Part shown: positions 53,223 to 62,773 of the stretch, piece by piece
Layout: each line of letters begins with the position of its first letter
Numbering within the stretch: the stretch's first letter is position 1
Notes under the pieces: model-generated
What the model was told of the DNA's origin: nothing
Database searches by the model: none
Seen by the model: only the letters and a program-made list of their open reading frames with translations
DNA from: JBGTBQ01 sp041749275
GTDB taxonomy: Bacteria; Acidobacteriota; Blastocatellia; Pyrinomonadales; Pyrinomonadaceae
DNA: 64,000 nucleotides
Direction of reading: 5' to 3'
NCBI GenBank assembly: GCA_041749275.1
Contig: JBGTBQ010000295.1
Coordinates: 1-64,000 of the forward strand
Made by a program: the position numbers and the translations under genes

Positions 53223-54194
53223 CTAAATCACATCGTAATAATCCGAGAGGAGTACGTCGATAAAGAATGCGAGAACGCTCAGGGTGAGTAACAGCCACAA
53301 AAAGGCGTCGGAAGATGTATCTCCGGTCGCGCCCATCGCAATCAGTATTCCGATGATCTGGCCGGTGTTGAGCGCCGCCCATTTCCAGGGGATGACACTC
53401 CTTTTCCAGCCCGTAAAAATTTCGTGTGGGTAAGCTTCTTCCAAAAGCAATCGGTTGAGGCTGATAAGGCCCTCGCGCTGCGGCTTTTGCTCAATCAATT
53501 TACGAGTCTTCTCAGACAACCTTATCTGAGCGAACCGCCGTTCATCGAAAAGGCCCGGATCCTTTAGCAATTGATTAAGCTCAACAACCAGAGCGCTTTT
53601 AAGCGATCCCGACTGGGTGCTGGAGCCATCGTGTTGCTCTATTTGTCGCTGTGCCTCTAGAGAGAATTGCCCGCGCAGATATTGGGATACGGGATCCCGA
53701 TTATCTCGCAGTTTGACTGCCAAGCCGCTTGGGTCTTTAAGATCACTCACACGAAACAGCGGGGAACCCAATTTTCCTAACACCCATTGGGACACAATCC
53801 ACAACACGTCGCAGGCGTAAAGAACGACGAGGAGGTCGACGAAGCCAACCTTAGAGGCGCGGTTGGCTTCGACCGAGGAAACGCCGCCGAGGAAGATCAG
53901 GGCGGTGGTCTGTACGATGATCCAGAAGAGGTCATAGAACCAGACGGTGCCCTTCATGTGGAGCAGGTTGTCGCTGATGAGGTGAAGCTGATTGCCGATG
54001 AAAAAGCGCATCGAGGTCAGGAAGAAGATGGAAAAGTAGATAGTTGTTCCGAGCGTTATCCCAGCCGTGCGGACGGAGTCCCGAACCGGAAGGATCATCT
54101 CTTGGAACGCGAGGCCGATGAGCACGGACACGAAGACCGACGAGATGACGTTACGCCTTGTGGCCTTTGGGTCTATCTGTTCCGGCTCCGACAC
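53223..54194 (-). CDS. Uncharacterised membrane protein, predicted six TM
   Basis: 323 residues. Hydrophobic helices at about 16-34, 42-62, 84-104 and 115-135, a large soluble loop (about 140-270, KLRDNRDPVSQYLRGQFSLEAQRQ..) and two more helices at about 277-293 and 297-316. No transporter, kinase or protease motif. Sits 15 nt after fabI and 32 nt before the deaminase. The middle of the gene is AT-richer. Family unknown to me. Confidence 0.65.
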   Translation of the reverse strand: MSEPEQIDPKATRRNVISSVFVSVLIGLAFQEMILPVRDSVRTAGITLGTTIYFSIFFLTSMRFFIGNQLHLISDNLLHMKGTVWFYDLFWIIVQTTALIFLGGVSSVEANRASKVGFVDLLVVLYACDVLWIVSQWVLGKLGSPLFRVSDLKDPSGLAVKLRDNRDPVSQYLRGQFSLEAQRQIEQHDGSSTQSGSLKSALVVELNQLLKDPGLFDERRFAQIRLSEKTRKLIEQKPQREGLISLNRLLLEEAYPHEIFTGWKRSVIPWKWAALNTGQIIGILIAMGATGDTSSDAFLWLLLTLSVLAFFIDVLLSDYYDVI

Positions 54195-54209
54195 GTCGCG
54201 CCTCCCGTT

Positions 54210-54971
54210 CTAGAATGCCATGATGTTATAGCCGCAGTCCACGTGAAGGACTTCGCCGGTGATGCCGGAGGAGAGGGGACTGAGCAGGAAGAGTGCGGCG
54301 TTACCGACCTCGCGCGCTTCGACGTTGCGGCGCAGAGGCGCATGTTCGGCATGGTGCTTCAGCATCGTGGAGAGGTTGCCGACGCCGCGCGCCGCGAGGG
54401 TCTGAATAGGTCCCGCGCTGATCGCGTTGACGCGGACGTTGTGCTTGCCGAGATCGGAGGCGAGATAGCGCGTGCTCGCTTCAAGCGCGGCCTTCGCCAC
54501 GCCCATCACGTTGTAGTTCGGGACGACCTTCTCCGCGCCGTAATAGGTCATCGAGACGATGCTCCCGCCTTCGGTCATCAACGGCAGGGCGGCGCGCGCG
54601 AGTTCGGTGAGCGAGTAAGCGCTGATGTCGAGCGCGGTCAGAAAAGCCTCGCGCGTTGTGGCGACATACTCGCCTTCGAGCGCCTCACGCGGGGCGAAGG
54701 CGAGGCTATGGACGAGGAAGTCGAGACGACCGAATTTCTCTTTGACCTCGGCAAAGGTCTGGGCGACCTCCTCTGGCTTGGTCACGTCGCACTGGATGAG
54801 CGGCGCGTCCATGCCGCTCGTCAAATCCTCGACGTTTCCTTGGAGTCGCTCATTCTGGTAGGTGAAGCCGAGCCGCCCGCCTGCCTCGGCGCACGCCTGC
54901 GCCGTCGCCCATGCGATGGAACGCTTGTTGGCGACGCCGAAGATGATTCCGAATTTATTTTCAAGCAGCAT
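54210..54971 (-). CDS. fabI: Enoyl-[acyl-carrier-protein] reductase (NADH)
   Basis: 253 residues. SDR type: IIFGVANKRSIAWATAQACAEAG nucleotide site (GxxxxxSxA), SLAFAPREALEGEY, and the catalytic Tyr/Lys in NYNVMGVAK (Y-x6-K). It performs the last reduction of fatty acid elongation. Start ATG at 54971. First gene of a three-gene operon. Confidence 0.95.
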   Translation of the reverse strand: MLLENKFGIIFGVANKRSIAWATAQACAEAGGRLGFTYQNERLQGNVEDLTSGMDAPLIQCDVTKPEEVAQTFAEVKEKFGRLDFLVHSLAFAPREALEGEYVATTREAFLTALDISAYSLTELARAALPLMTEGGSIVSMTYYGAEKVVPNYNVMGVAKAALEASTRYLASDLGKHNVRVNAISAGPIQTLAARGVGNLSTMLKHHAEHAPLRRNVEAREVGNAALFLLSPLSSGITGEVLHVDCGYNIMAF

Positions 54972-55065
54972 GATTGTTGGTTTTCAAGTGGCTAAGTTGG
55001 AAGAACGACGCCGGAAAGAATGAGCAGCGGCTCTCTGGTCGAGAGCAATCACCGGACTGTCGAAG

Positions 55066-55461
55066 TTAACGCTCCAGCAGAACAAGCTGTTTTTTTAGTT
55101 CGGCGGCGCGCGCGTCGGTCACGCGCGTCAGGCAGAGCGACTGAATCATGGGGCGGATGGTTCCGCCGCGATAGAAGAAGGCTTCGTACTCGCAGTTGGC
55201 ATCACGATATTTCAACCATGCCAACTCCGCGTCCTTTAGTTTGGCCCGCTCTTCCGCGTTGTCGAGCGTGGACATCAGCTTGTTGTAAGCCTTGTTCAGT
55301 TCGCCGTCGGCGGCGAGATACTGTTTATGCGCGCACTGGTTCGACTCGAACTGCGTCCGAGCCTCCTCGCACGGCTCTTTCTGTTTCTGCTCCCGCGCCG
55401 CCGCGTTCACGATCAGCAGGAGACCGATAAGCGTGAAGAGGAATACGACGATTTTTCTCAT
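55066..55461 (-). CDS. LprI/DUF1311-family secreted protein
   Basis: 131 residues. Signal peptide (KIVVFLFTLIGLLLIVNAAA). Mature part has two Cys pairs (EPCEEARTQFESNQC; ANCEYEAFF...SLC) and the LprI pattern (NKAYNKLMSTLDNAEERAKLKDAELAWLKYRDANC). LprI proteins inhibit lysozyme. Starts 33 nt after the M48 peptidase gene, likely co-transcribed. Confidence 0.85.
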   Translation of the reverse strand: MRKIVVFLFTLIGLLLIVNAAAREQKQKEPCEEARTQFESNQCAHKQYLAADGELNKAYNKLMSTLDNAEERAKLKDAELAWLKYRDANCEYEAFFYRGGTIRPMIQSLCLTRVTDARAAELKKQLVLLER

Positions 55462-55494
55462 CTCGACCTCCGCCGGGGAAAGCCTGCCGACCGA

Positions 55495-56478
55495 TTACGC
55501 CGCCGCGCTCCGCGCCGCGCCGTCCAACTGGCGTTGGTACTCTCCGCTCTCAACCCACTTCAGAATCTCCGAGACGCGCCAGACCGGGAACGGGTGCGTC
55601 AGACCCGACGCGATGATGTCGGCCCAGAAGCGGTCGAGCGCCTTCTCATCGTAGGTCTTTTGGAAGTCGCGCGCCTGCTGGAGAAACTGCTCGTAGTCAA
55701 CCTTCGAGGCGAACGTGCCGCCGCATAGTTTCATCATCGTGCGCCCGATGACGTTCGCGTCCTGCGTGACGAGGAGCGCCGCGCGGTCGCACGAAAGCTC
55801 GGCCCGCCGCGCCCACGCGAGCAGCGCCGCGCGCATCGTGCCCGATAAGAGTTGCGTGACCAGAGTGGCGATGGGCGCTGCCGCGAGCGCGACGTTGGCG
55901 AGTGCTTCCAGCAAGCGCGCCGCCGTGATGTAGAGGACATGCTCGGCGTGGATGTGGCCGACCTCGTGTGCGATAACGGCGAGCACCTCTTCGTCCGTGA
56001 GCCGTTCGATGAGCGCGGAGTGGAGCACGATGACCGGATGTTTGACGCCGCCCGTGAAAGCGTTGACGATTGGATTCTGCTGGACGAACAACTCCGGCAT
56101 GTCCACGCCGAGCGTAGTGCAAGCGATCTGGAGTTTCGCGTACAGGTCTGGGCATTGCCGCGGCGTCACCTTCACGGCGCTCGCCGTGAAGATGACGCGG
56201 ATGGCTGATTCGCCCGTTACCTCTAAAAGCTTCTTCAGCGCCGTGTCAATGCCGGGAATCGTCCGCAGCGCGGCGAGCGCGCGGCTGTCCGCCGGGTGGA
56301 CGTAGTCGTGCTTGTCGAGGTCGGCGAACTTCTTGTGCGGCTCGTCCGACAACGTCAGACGACAGCGTCCGCACTTGGCCGGCCCGCCATCGGCGCGCGT
56401 CTGGTTCAACTGCCCGCAGTAGCGGCAACGCATGGTCTCGCCGCCGTTCGACTCGCTCAATGATTCAACTTCTTCCAT
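55495..56478 (-). CDS. M48-family zinc metallopeptidase with N-terminal zinc ribbon
   Basis: 327 residues. The N-terminus is a full zinc ribbon (C18-x2-C21, C36-x2-C39), then a basic linker. HEVGHIHAEH (HEVGH at 171-175) is the M48 motif. Hydrophobic helices near 185-210 (LYITAARLLEALANVALAAAPIATL) could span the membrane. No signal peptide, so it may be a cytoplasmic or membrane-associated housekeeping peptidase. Upstream lies the purH palindrome. Confidence 0.88.
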   Translation of the reverse strand: MEEVESLSESNGGETMRCRYCGQLNQTRADGGPAKCGRCRLTLSDEPHKKFADLDKHDYVHPADSRALAALRTIPGIDTALKKLLEVTGESAIRVIFTASAVKVTPRQCPDLYAKLQIACTTLGVDMPELFVQQNPIVNAFTGGVKHPVIVLHSALIERLTDEEVLAVIAHEVGHIHAEHVLYITAARLLEALANVALAAAPIATLVTQLLSGTMRAALLAWARRAELSCDRAALLVTQDANVIGRTMMKLCGGTFASKVDYEQFLQQARDFQKTYDEKALDRFWADIIASGLTHPFPVWRVSEILKWVESGEYQRQLDGAARSAAA

Positions 56479-56548
56479 CTTTATCTTCCTTCAGTAAAAA
56501 AAGTGCTGCAAGTATCAACGATTGCGCGGCGCGAGGGCAAGCGAAGAA

Positions 56549-56620
56549 GCCGTCAGCCGTCAGCTATCAGCATTCAGCTAAAGACAAAAAGCTGAATGCT
56601 GATGGCTGATGGCTGAAAGC
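56549..56620. repeat. Seven-nt-period palindrome at the purH 3' end
   Basis: Left: GCCGTCA GCCGTCA GCTATCA GCATTCA (56549-56576). Right, inverted: TGAATGC TGATGGC TGATGGC TGAAAGC (56593-56620). Loop with AAAAA. One nt from the stop codon of purH. Confidence 0.9.
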
Positions 56621-56621
56621 T

Positions 56622-58283
56622 TTAATGCCTGAAATGTCGCACCCCGGTAAAGACCATCGCGAGGCCGTGTTCGTCGGCGGCGGCGATGACTTCCGCGTCG
56701 CGCACGGAGCCGCCCGGTTGGATGACGGCGGTGATGCCGTGTTTGGCGGCTTCGTCAAGGCCGTCGCGGAAGGGGAAGAAGGCATCGGAGGCGAGCACGG
56801 AGCCGGCGACGGGAGATTGCGCGCGCATCGCACCGAGCCGCACGGAGTCCACCCGCGACATCTGGCCCGCGCCGACGCCCACGGTCTGCCCATCGCGCGC
56901 GTAGATGATGGCGTTCGACTTCGTGTGCTTGCAGACCGTCCACGCGAACAGCAGCGCGCGGATTTCCTCTTCCGTCGGCGCGCGCTTCGTGACGACTTTC
57001 AAATCGGCGGGCGTCAGACGATGCGTGTCGCGCGTCTGAACGAGGAGGCCGCTGGTGATACGCTTGAAGTCCAGTCCTGTCGGCTGCTGCGCTTCGCCAA
57101 CGCGCAGGATGCGTAGATTCTTCTTTGATTGCAGCGCTTCGATTGCCGCGTCAGTGAAGTCGGAGGCGATGATGACTTCGGTGAAAATCTCCGTCACGGC
57201 GCGGGCCGTCAGTTCGTCAACCGCGCGATTGAAGGCGACGATGCCGCCGAAGGCCGACACGGGATCGGTGGCGAGCGCGCGGCGGTAAGCCTCCTCAAGC
57301 GTCGCGCCCGTGCCGACGCCCGAAGGGTTCGTATGCTTGATGATGGCGCAGGCCGTCTCTTCAAAATCGCGGACGAGTTGCCACGCGGCGTCGGCGTCAA
57401 CGTAGTTGTTGAAGGACATCTCCTTGCCGCCGAGCAACGCAGCGTGAGCGACGCCGCCATCCTCGTCCGTCTCATATAGCGCGGCTTGCTGGTGCGGATT
57501 CTCGCCGTAGCGAAGGTTTGACGCGCAATGCAGATTTATATTTATAAACTCGGGGAGTGAATCCTCTTCACCTGAAAGTTCCGCGAGTGATTTATGCCTG
57601 ATTCTTACGAAACTGTTCGGCTTCCCCTTGATACCCGCGCGCTCCCCCTCAGCTTCCTCTAATGACATTCCAAAATACAATAAGAATTTGAAAATCGCGC
57701 CGTCGTAAACCCCTGTCAGCCAGAAGGCCCGGACGGCCAGCCTGCGCCGGATAGCCAGATCGAGCGCCCCATCCTTTTCTTGTAGTTGAGCAATCACGCT
57801 GGGGTAGTCGCTGGGAGACACTACCACGGCTACATCCTTAAAATTCTTCGCCGCCGAGCGAACCATCGCCGGGCCGCCGATGTCTATCTGCTCGACGGCA
57901 TCTTCAAGCGTGACGCCTTCGCGCGCGATGGTCTGCTCGAATGGATAGAGGTTGATGACGACGAGGTCAATCGGCTCGATGCCGTGCTCGGCCATGGCGC
58001 GCGCGTGCTCCTCGTTGTCGCGGACGGCGAGGATGCCGCCGTGGATGCGCGGGTGGAGCGTCTTCACGCGACCGTCGAGCATTTCGGGAAAGCCCGTCAC
58101 GTCCGCGACATCGCGGACGGTGAGGCCGGCCTCGCGTAACGTTTTAGCCGTGCCGCCCGTGCTCAAGATTTCGACGCCGAAGCCGGCGAGCGCGTGGGCG
58201 AACTCGACGAGTCCGGTTTTGTCGGAGACGCTCAACAGCGCGCGGCGGATGGTTCGCAGTCCTTCCTTGTTTGTCTGGGTCAT
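56622..58283 (-). CDS. purH: Bifunctional AICAR transformylase / IMP cyclohydrolase
   Basis: 553 residues, full length. N-terminal IMPCH domain ([50 protein letters not shown]) and C-terminal AICARFT domain ([60 protein letters not shown]). It makes the last two steps to IMP. A palindrome at its stop codon probably ends the transcript. Confidence 0.96.
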   Translation of the reverse strand: MTQTNKEGLRTIRRALLSVSDKTGLVEFAHALAGFGVEILSTGGTAKTLREAGLTVRDVADVTGFPEMLDGRVKTLHPRIHGGILAVRDNEEHARAMAEHGIEPIDLVVINLYPFEQTIAREGVTLEDAVEQIDIGGPAMVRSAAKNFKDVAVVVSPSDYPSVIAQLQEKDGALDLAIRRRLAVRAFWLTGVYDGAIFKFLLYFGMSLEEAEGERAGIKGKPNSFVRIRHKSLAELSGEEDSLPEFININLHCASNLRYGENPHQQAALYETDEDGGVAHAALLGGKEMSFNNYVDADAAWQLVRDFEETACAIIKHTNPSGVGTGATLEEAYRRALATDPVSAFGGIVAFNRAVDELTARAVTEIFTEVIIASDFTDAAIEALQSKKNLRILRVGEAQQPTGLDFKRITSGLLVQTRDTHRLTPADLKVVTKRAPTEEEIRALLFAWTVCKHTKSNAIIYARDGQTVGVGAGQMSRVDSVRLGAMRAQSPVAGSVLASDAFFPFRDGLDEAAKHGITAVIQPGGSVRDAEVIAAADEHGLAMVFTGVRHFRH

Positions 58284-58353
58284 GTTTTCGATAGTGAATC
58301 GAATGAAAGTGGAAGAGCAAGGTGAGGCATTTTAACCTGCCGCTTGCCGCTCG

Positions 58354-59376
58354 TCACGGCTTCAGGACATACCCCTCGCGCAACTGGCGGACGCGGAGTT
58401 TGCGCTTATCCTTTCGCTGTAAACGCGCCTCGACGCGACGGAAACGGCCATCGCGTTGTTCATCTCCGGCGTAATAACCGATGACGTACTGGCCGAGCAG
58501 GTCGTCGGAGATCGCGCCGAAGATGGGTCGAAGATCGTACTCGGCGCGCGGGTCGAGCGACGAGGCGGCGTCACCGACGACGAAGAACTGCCCGCCCGTC
58601 TTCTCGGCCAACTCACGAAAACCTTTCGACGGGCGCCGCATGGCAAGCCTGCCGTCGCGCACCGTAAAGAGCGGCAGGTGGATCACGTAGAAAGTGACGC
58701 CGGCGGCGTTCGCCTCGTTGATGATGCTTGCCGCGCGCTCGCGGCTCGCCGTGTCCAGCCCATCGCTGATGAGAACGACGATGCGCCGCTCGGTCGCGTC
58801 AGGCACGCCGGACGTGAACGCGCGGACGGCGGCGAGCGAGGCGTCGAAGATGGCCGTCAGGCGGTCGGGGATAGCGGCGGGGCGGAAAGCGCCACGGGCT
58901 TTGCGAAGGTCGGTCGTGAACGGGAGGACGAATTCGAGTTGCTCGCGGAAGTGCATCACGGCGACGCGCGAACGCGGGCCGAAGCGTGAGAAGAGCGCGA
59001 GGGCCGTCTCGCGTTGTTGCGTCAGGATGTCGAGCGTGCTGCCCGACGCATCGAGGAGAAAGAGCATCGCCACGCGCTCCGTGCCCGCCGCGTAATAAGT
59101 TGTCTGAACACGCCGCCCTTCGTCGAGCAACTCGAAGTCCTCGGACGTGAGGCCGGCGATGCGGCGCCCGCGCAAGTCCGTGACCACGACCGGAATAGTG
59201 ACGAGATCGGTGCGGACGCGCACGACATCCTCGGTCGGAAGCTGTTCCTCCTGCGCGGAGACTGGCCGGGCTGGAGAGAAAAGTGCGAAAGCGATGAAAA
59301 GGAAAAGCAGGAGAACCGTGCGGGAGGTGTGCAGCGAGGCGAGTCGTCCGCGGGATGATGAACTTGAAAGGGGCAT
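58354..59376 (-). CDS. VWFA-related (acidobacterial type) secreted protein
   Basis: 340 residues. Signal peptide (LLFLFIAFALFSPARPVSAQ). VRVRTDLVTIPVVVTDLRGR lead-in then a VWA domain with the MIDAS DASGST (about 110-115). This is the domain plan annotated as VWFA-related acidobacterial domain; its binding partner is unknown. A 25-residue membrane ORF ends 15 nt upstream and may be co-translated. Confidence 0.85.
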   Translation of the reverse strand: MPLSSSSSRGRLASLHTSRTVLLLFLFIAFALFSPARPVSAQEEQLPTEDVVRVRTDLVTIPVVVTDLRGRRIAGLTSEDFELLDEGRRVQTTYYAAGTERVAMLFLLDASGSTLDILTQQRETALALFSRFGPRSRVAVMHFREQLEFVLPFTTDLRKARGAFRPAAIPDRLTAIFDASLAAVRAFTSGVPDATERRIVVLISDGLDTASRERAASIINEANAAGVTFYVIHLPLFTVRDGRLAMRRPSKGFRELAEKTGGQFFVVGDAASSLDPRAEYDLRPIFGAISDDLLGQYVIGYYAGDEQRDGRFRRVEARLQRKDKRKLRVRQLREGYVLKP

Positions 59377-59391
59377 TCCGCGCTGACGCGC

Positions 59392-59469
59392 TCAGAAAAG
59401 GAAGCGCCCGAACAAAAGTATGCTCAGGATGACGGCGATGGCAATGATGATGACTTTGATTAGTGTCAA
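59392..59469 (-). CDS. Putative 25-residue membrane microprotein
   Basis: TTG start at 59469, TGA at 59392-59394. The product is almost one hydrophobic helix: (M)TLIKVIIIAIAVILSILLF, then GRFLF. GGAGG (59478-59482) is 8 nt upstream. Ends 15 nt before the VWFA gene start. Too short for statistics; the ribosome site and the all-membrane composition support it. Confidence 0.45.
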   Translation of the reverse strand: MTLIKVIIIAIAVILSILLFGRFLF

Positions 59470-59730
59470 GACCGTGTCCTCCGGTAGATTGGGAAGATTA
59501 AACAAGTACCGGCAGGGAAAGCATTTTATCGGCGCACGGAGCGGCATGTCAACGTATAACCCGCCGTGGTTGACTCCGATAATGTCGCTTTCAGCCGGTC
59601 AAACATAGAGTACGCGGGAAAAAGTCCTCCGGTTCCGGGCCGTGTGCGAACGCCGAGCGCACTCCCGGCTTCAACGAAAGGATGACGAGTGATATATTGT
59701 GCCGGACATTTTCTGCTCTAAACCGCAAAC

Positions 59731-60114
59731 TTGAAACCGAGAACCGACGCCGGAAGAATCAGCATCATCAAGTCGCCCGCGGCGACTGGATTAATGCTGC
59801 TCGTCCTCATCGGGCACGCCTTCCTCGTCAGCGCTACGCACTTTCACCGCGATGCGCGTCCGGGCGCTCCCTCGGCAACTCTCGGCTCGCGTGTCGAGAG
59901 GGAAAGCGGCGCGGAAGAATCTCCCATCGCGGGGAGCCATGCACAGTGTCTGCTGTGCCGCCTCCAACGAAGTTTCATCTGCGACCTTGAGCAGGCGATC
60001 CCCGCGACAATGGCGCCGCCGGCCATCGCTCTTCGCAGGGAATTCTCCACCGATCATCATTCCTCCAATTTCTCCGCTTTAGCCCCTTCGGGCCGCGCGC
60101 CACCGCTCGCATAA
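59731..60114 (+). CDS. His/Cys-containing secreted peptide before the TonB receptor
   Basis: 127 residues, TTG start. Hydrophobic helix (ATGLMLLVLIGHAFLVSATHFHRD) with His residues, then CLLCRLQRSFICD, a C-x2-C element like DUF2946 (copper/zinc-linked) proteins. Basic and Ser-rich C-terminus. Function not proven; it lies directly upstream of a TonB receptor, so a metal-uptake role is inferred. Confidence 0.5.
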   Translation: MKPRTDAGRISIIKSPAATGLMLLVLIGHAFLVSATHFHRDARPGAPSATLGSRVERESGAEESPIAGSHAQCLLCRLQRSFICDLEQAIPATMAPPAIALRREFSTDHHSSNFSALAPSGRAPPLA

Positions 60115-60308
60115 AACCAGCACCCAGCCAGAAACGTCTCCTTCATGCTCCGAGAGCCAAATTCAGGTTTTGGGAGCGCCGTGCGTTTGAGGATTGAGCA
60201 CTACGTATCCTCTTGAACGTCACACAAGCGAGGAGATTGGGAAGAGCGAGTTGCTTTTCTCAAGCAGCGCGTTCGAAATTCTTTGATGACAGTTTGACGG
60301 AGGTTTTT

Positions 60309-62570
60309 ATGCGACGGAAGAAACTCCTGACAGGAATATTTCTCTTAATCTTTTTCCTTCTCAATAACATTCACGGGATGGCTCAGGCGAGCGGCACGGT
60401 ACGCGGGGCGGTTACGTTGTCAGACGGAGGAACGGCGCTGCACAACGTGATTGTCACCATCGTCCAACTCAAACGCTCGGTCGAAACCGATGAGAATGGC
60501 GTCTATGAGTTTCGACAGGTTCCGCCTGGAAGGTACACGATACTCGCGCATCTGGAGGGCTTTCCCGACCTGACGAAATCGGTCACGGTCGCCGCCGCCG
60601 CTTCCGCCGTCACGCTCGACTTTCAGATGAATCTGACGGGCTTGCGTGAAGAGGTGACGGTGACGGCGACGGGCAGCGAGCAATCAACCTTTGACTCATT
60701 TCAGTCCGTGACGACGCTCGACTCGATCAAGATTGTCCAAGCGAGCCACACGGCGCTCGGCGAGGTGCTCGACAAAGAACCGGGCGTGGCGAAACGGAGT
60801 TTCGGGCCGGGCACGTCGCGCCCCGTCATCCGCGGCTTCGATGGCGACCGCGTGCTGGTCTTGCAGGACGGCGTGCGGACGGGTTCGCTCGGCTCGCAGT
60901 CGGGCGACCACGGCGAGCCGGTGGATGTGCTCTCGCTCGAACGCCTCGAAGTCGTAAAAGGGCCGGCGACTCTGCTCTACGGCAGTAACGCTATCGGCGG
61001 CGTGGTTAACGCCATCACCGGGCACGACTACGCGCATGAGGGCTGGCGCGGTTACTTCACCGGCCTCGGCGGCACGACCAATAGTCAGGGCGGCGTGAGC
61101 GGCGGCGTCGAGTACGGGAGAGGGGCGTGGATGCTGTGGAGCAACGGCAGCTTTCAGCGCACGGGCGACTACGATACGCCGGAGGGCCGCGTGCCGAACT
61201 CGAAGACGCGCAGCGCCCACGGCCTCGGCGGCTTCGGCTGGTACGGTGACAAGAGTTTCTTCAGCGCGAGCTACAGCCACGACAACAGTCGCTACGGCGT
61301 CCCGTTCGCGGCGTCGTTCGAAGGCGGCGGGAGCGCGACGAGCGCTGTGATGAGAGGTAATCTTTTTTCGCATCAGGCAGCGGACGAAGAACAGATTGAT
61401 TTGAAAATGCGCCGGCACGACGTTCAAGTCAACACGGGCTTTCGCAACCTCGCCTCGTTCGTTGACTCGTTTCGTCTGACGCTCGACTACAGTGACTATC
61501 GGCACAAGGAGCTTGAAGATGAAGCGGTCGGTACGACTTTCAACAACAAGCAGTTCGTCTACCGCGGCGTTTTCACACAGCGCAAGACCGGAAAACTCTC
61601 CGGCAGTTTCGGCTTTTCAGGCTTCCACCGCGATTACGAGAGCATCGGCGCTGAAGCCCTGTCGCCCCCCGTCATACAAAACTCTTTCGCCGTCTTCGGC
61701 CTTCAGGCAATTGAGTTTGAGCGCGTCGGCTTTCAACTCGGCGGTCGCGTCGAGCGGAACAGTTACAACCCGGTCGGCCTCCAAGATCGTTCATTCACGG
61801 GCTTCTCCGGCGCCGCGGGCGTTCGATTTGCTCTGTGGGAGGGCGGGGCTTTCGTCGCCAACTATACGCACTCATACCGCGCGCCCGCGCTCGAAGAGCT
61901 TTACAACAACGGCCCACACATCGGTAATTTGACGTTCGAGGTCGGTAACCCTAATCTCACGCGCGAGCGAAACGATGGCATTGACATCTCGCTCCGCCAC
62001 AGGTCGCAGCGTGTCCACGCCGAGGCGAATTTTTACTACTACAATATTAAAGATTTCGTCTTCCTCGCGCCCGTGGATGAAGACAGCAACGGGGAGATTG
62101 ACATCGAGGATGGACTGAGGGTCGCCAGCTATTCGCAGGGCGACAGTCGCTTTAACGGGACGGAGTTGAATTTGGAAGTCGCATTACACCAAAACCTGTG
62201 GCTCAACTTTGGGCTGGACACGGTAAACGCCGAGTTGAAAAACACGGGCACGCCCTTGCCGCGCATCCCGCCCTTGCGCGGTCGCTTCGGCTTCGACGCG
62301 CGCTACAAAGGGCTGAACGTGCGACCGGAGGCCGTCTTCGTCAAGGACAAGGACAATGTCTTTACGACCGAGACGCGCACCCCCGGCTATGCGGTCTTCA
62401 ACGTCGTCGCCTCCTACACGATTGCGCGTCCGCATTACGCGCATATCTTCTCGGTCAACGCCTTCAACCTCGGCGACCGGCTCTACCGCAACCACCTCTC
62501 GTTTATCAAAGACCTCGCGCCCGAAATTGGTCGCGGCGTGCGATTCACTTATACCATCAGGTACTTTTAG
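60309..62570 (+). CDS. TonB-dependent receptor with N-terminal CarboxypepD-reg domain
   Basis: 753 residues from the ATG at 60309 with GGAGG 5 nt upstream; the frame is open farther 5' but has no site. Signal peptide to about 27. Carboxypeptidase-regulatory-like domain (GTVRGAVTLSDGGTALHNVIVTI; DENGVYEFRQVPPGRYTI), plug (LGEVLDKEPGVAKRSFGPGTSRPVIRGFDGDRVLVLQDGVR; LSLERLEVVKGPATLLYG), 22-strand barrel ending in aromatic RFTYTIRYF. The plug has a GDHGEPVD loop, similar to zinc/haem receptors; the ligand is not proven. Confidence 0.9.
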   Translation: MRRKKLLTGIFLLIFFLLNNIHGMAQASGTVRGAVTLSDGGTALHNVIVTIVQLKRSVETDENGVYEFRQVPPGRYTILAHLEGFPDLTKSVTVAAAASAVTLDFQMNLTGLREEVTVTATGSEQSTFDSFQSVTTLDSIKIVQASHTALGEVLDKEPGVAKRSFGPGTSRPVIRGFDGDRVLVLQDGVRTGSLGSQSGDHGEPVDVLSLERLEVVKGPATLLYGSNAIGGVVNAITGHDYAHEGWRGYFTGLGGTTNSQGGVSGGVEYGRGAWMLWSNGSFQRTGDYDTPEGRVPNSKTRSAHGLGGFGWYGDKSFFSASYSHDNSRYGVPFAASFEGGGSATSAVMRGNLFSHQAADEEQIDLKMRRHDVQVNTGFRNLASFVDSFRLTLDYSDYRHKELEDEAVGTTFNNKQFVYRGVFTQRKTGKLSGSFGFSGFHRDYESIGAEALSPPVIQNSFAVFGLQAIEFERVGFQLGGRVERNSYNPVGLQDRSFTGFSGAAGVRFALWEGGAFVANYTHSYRAPALEELYNNGPHIGNLTFEVGNPNLTRERNDGIDISLRHRSQRVHAEANFYYYNIKDFVFLAPVDEDSNGEIDIEDGLRVASYSQGDSRFNGTELNLEVALHQNLWLNFGLDTVNAELKNTGTPLPRIPPLRGRFGFDARYKGLNVRPEAVFVKDKDNVFTTETRTPGYAVFNVVASYTIARPHYAHIFSVNAFNLGDRLYRNHLSFIKDLAPEIGRGVRFTYTIRYF

Positions 62571-62603
62571 GGAAGTGCCGGACAGATAAATCGGCAGAGA
62601 CTT

Positions 62604-62641
62604 GGGCGCGGAGCCTTTCGAGACCGCGCCCACTCTTTTTA
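62604..62641 (+). terminator. Rho-independent terminator of the TonB receptor
   Basis: GGGCGCGG (62604-62611) pairs with CCGCGCCC (62624-62631); then ACTCTTTTTATA. Downstream of the receptor stop by 33 nt. Confidence 0.8.
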
Positions 62642-62773
62642 TACTTACCGGGCAGAGTAGAGAAAACCTTTTGCCCTCCGCAAACATGAGAGCGTGTGGT
62701 TAAATGTGCGGGCCATTCATCGCCACTGAAGCGTTCGATTTTTGACTTGGGTCCGAGCCGTCACTTTCTGATT

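Noticed and set aside
53787..54995. 402-codon plus-strand frame opposite fabI
   Set aside because: fabI and its downstream gene are clear on the other strand; the product has no domain pattern.
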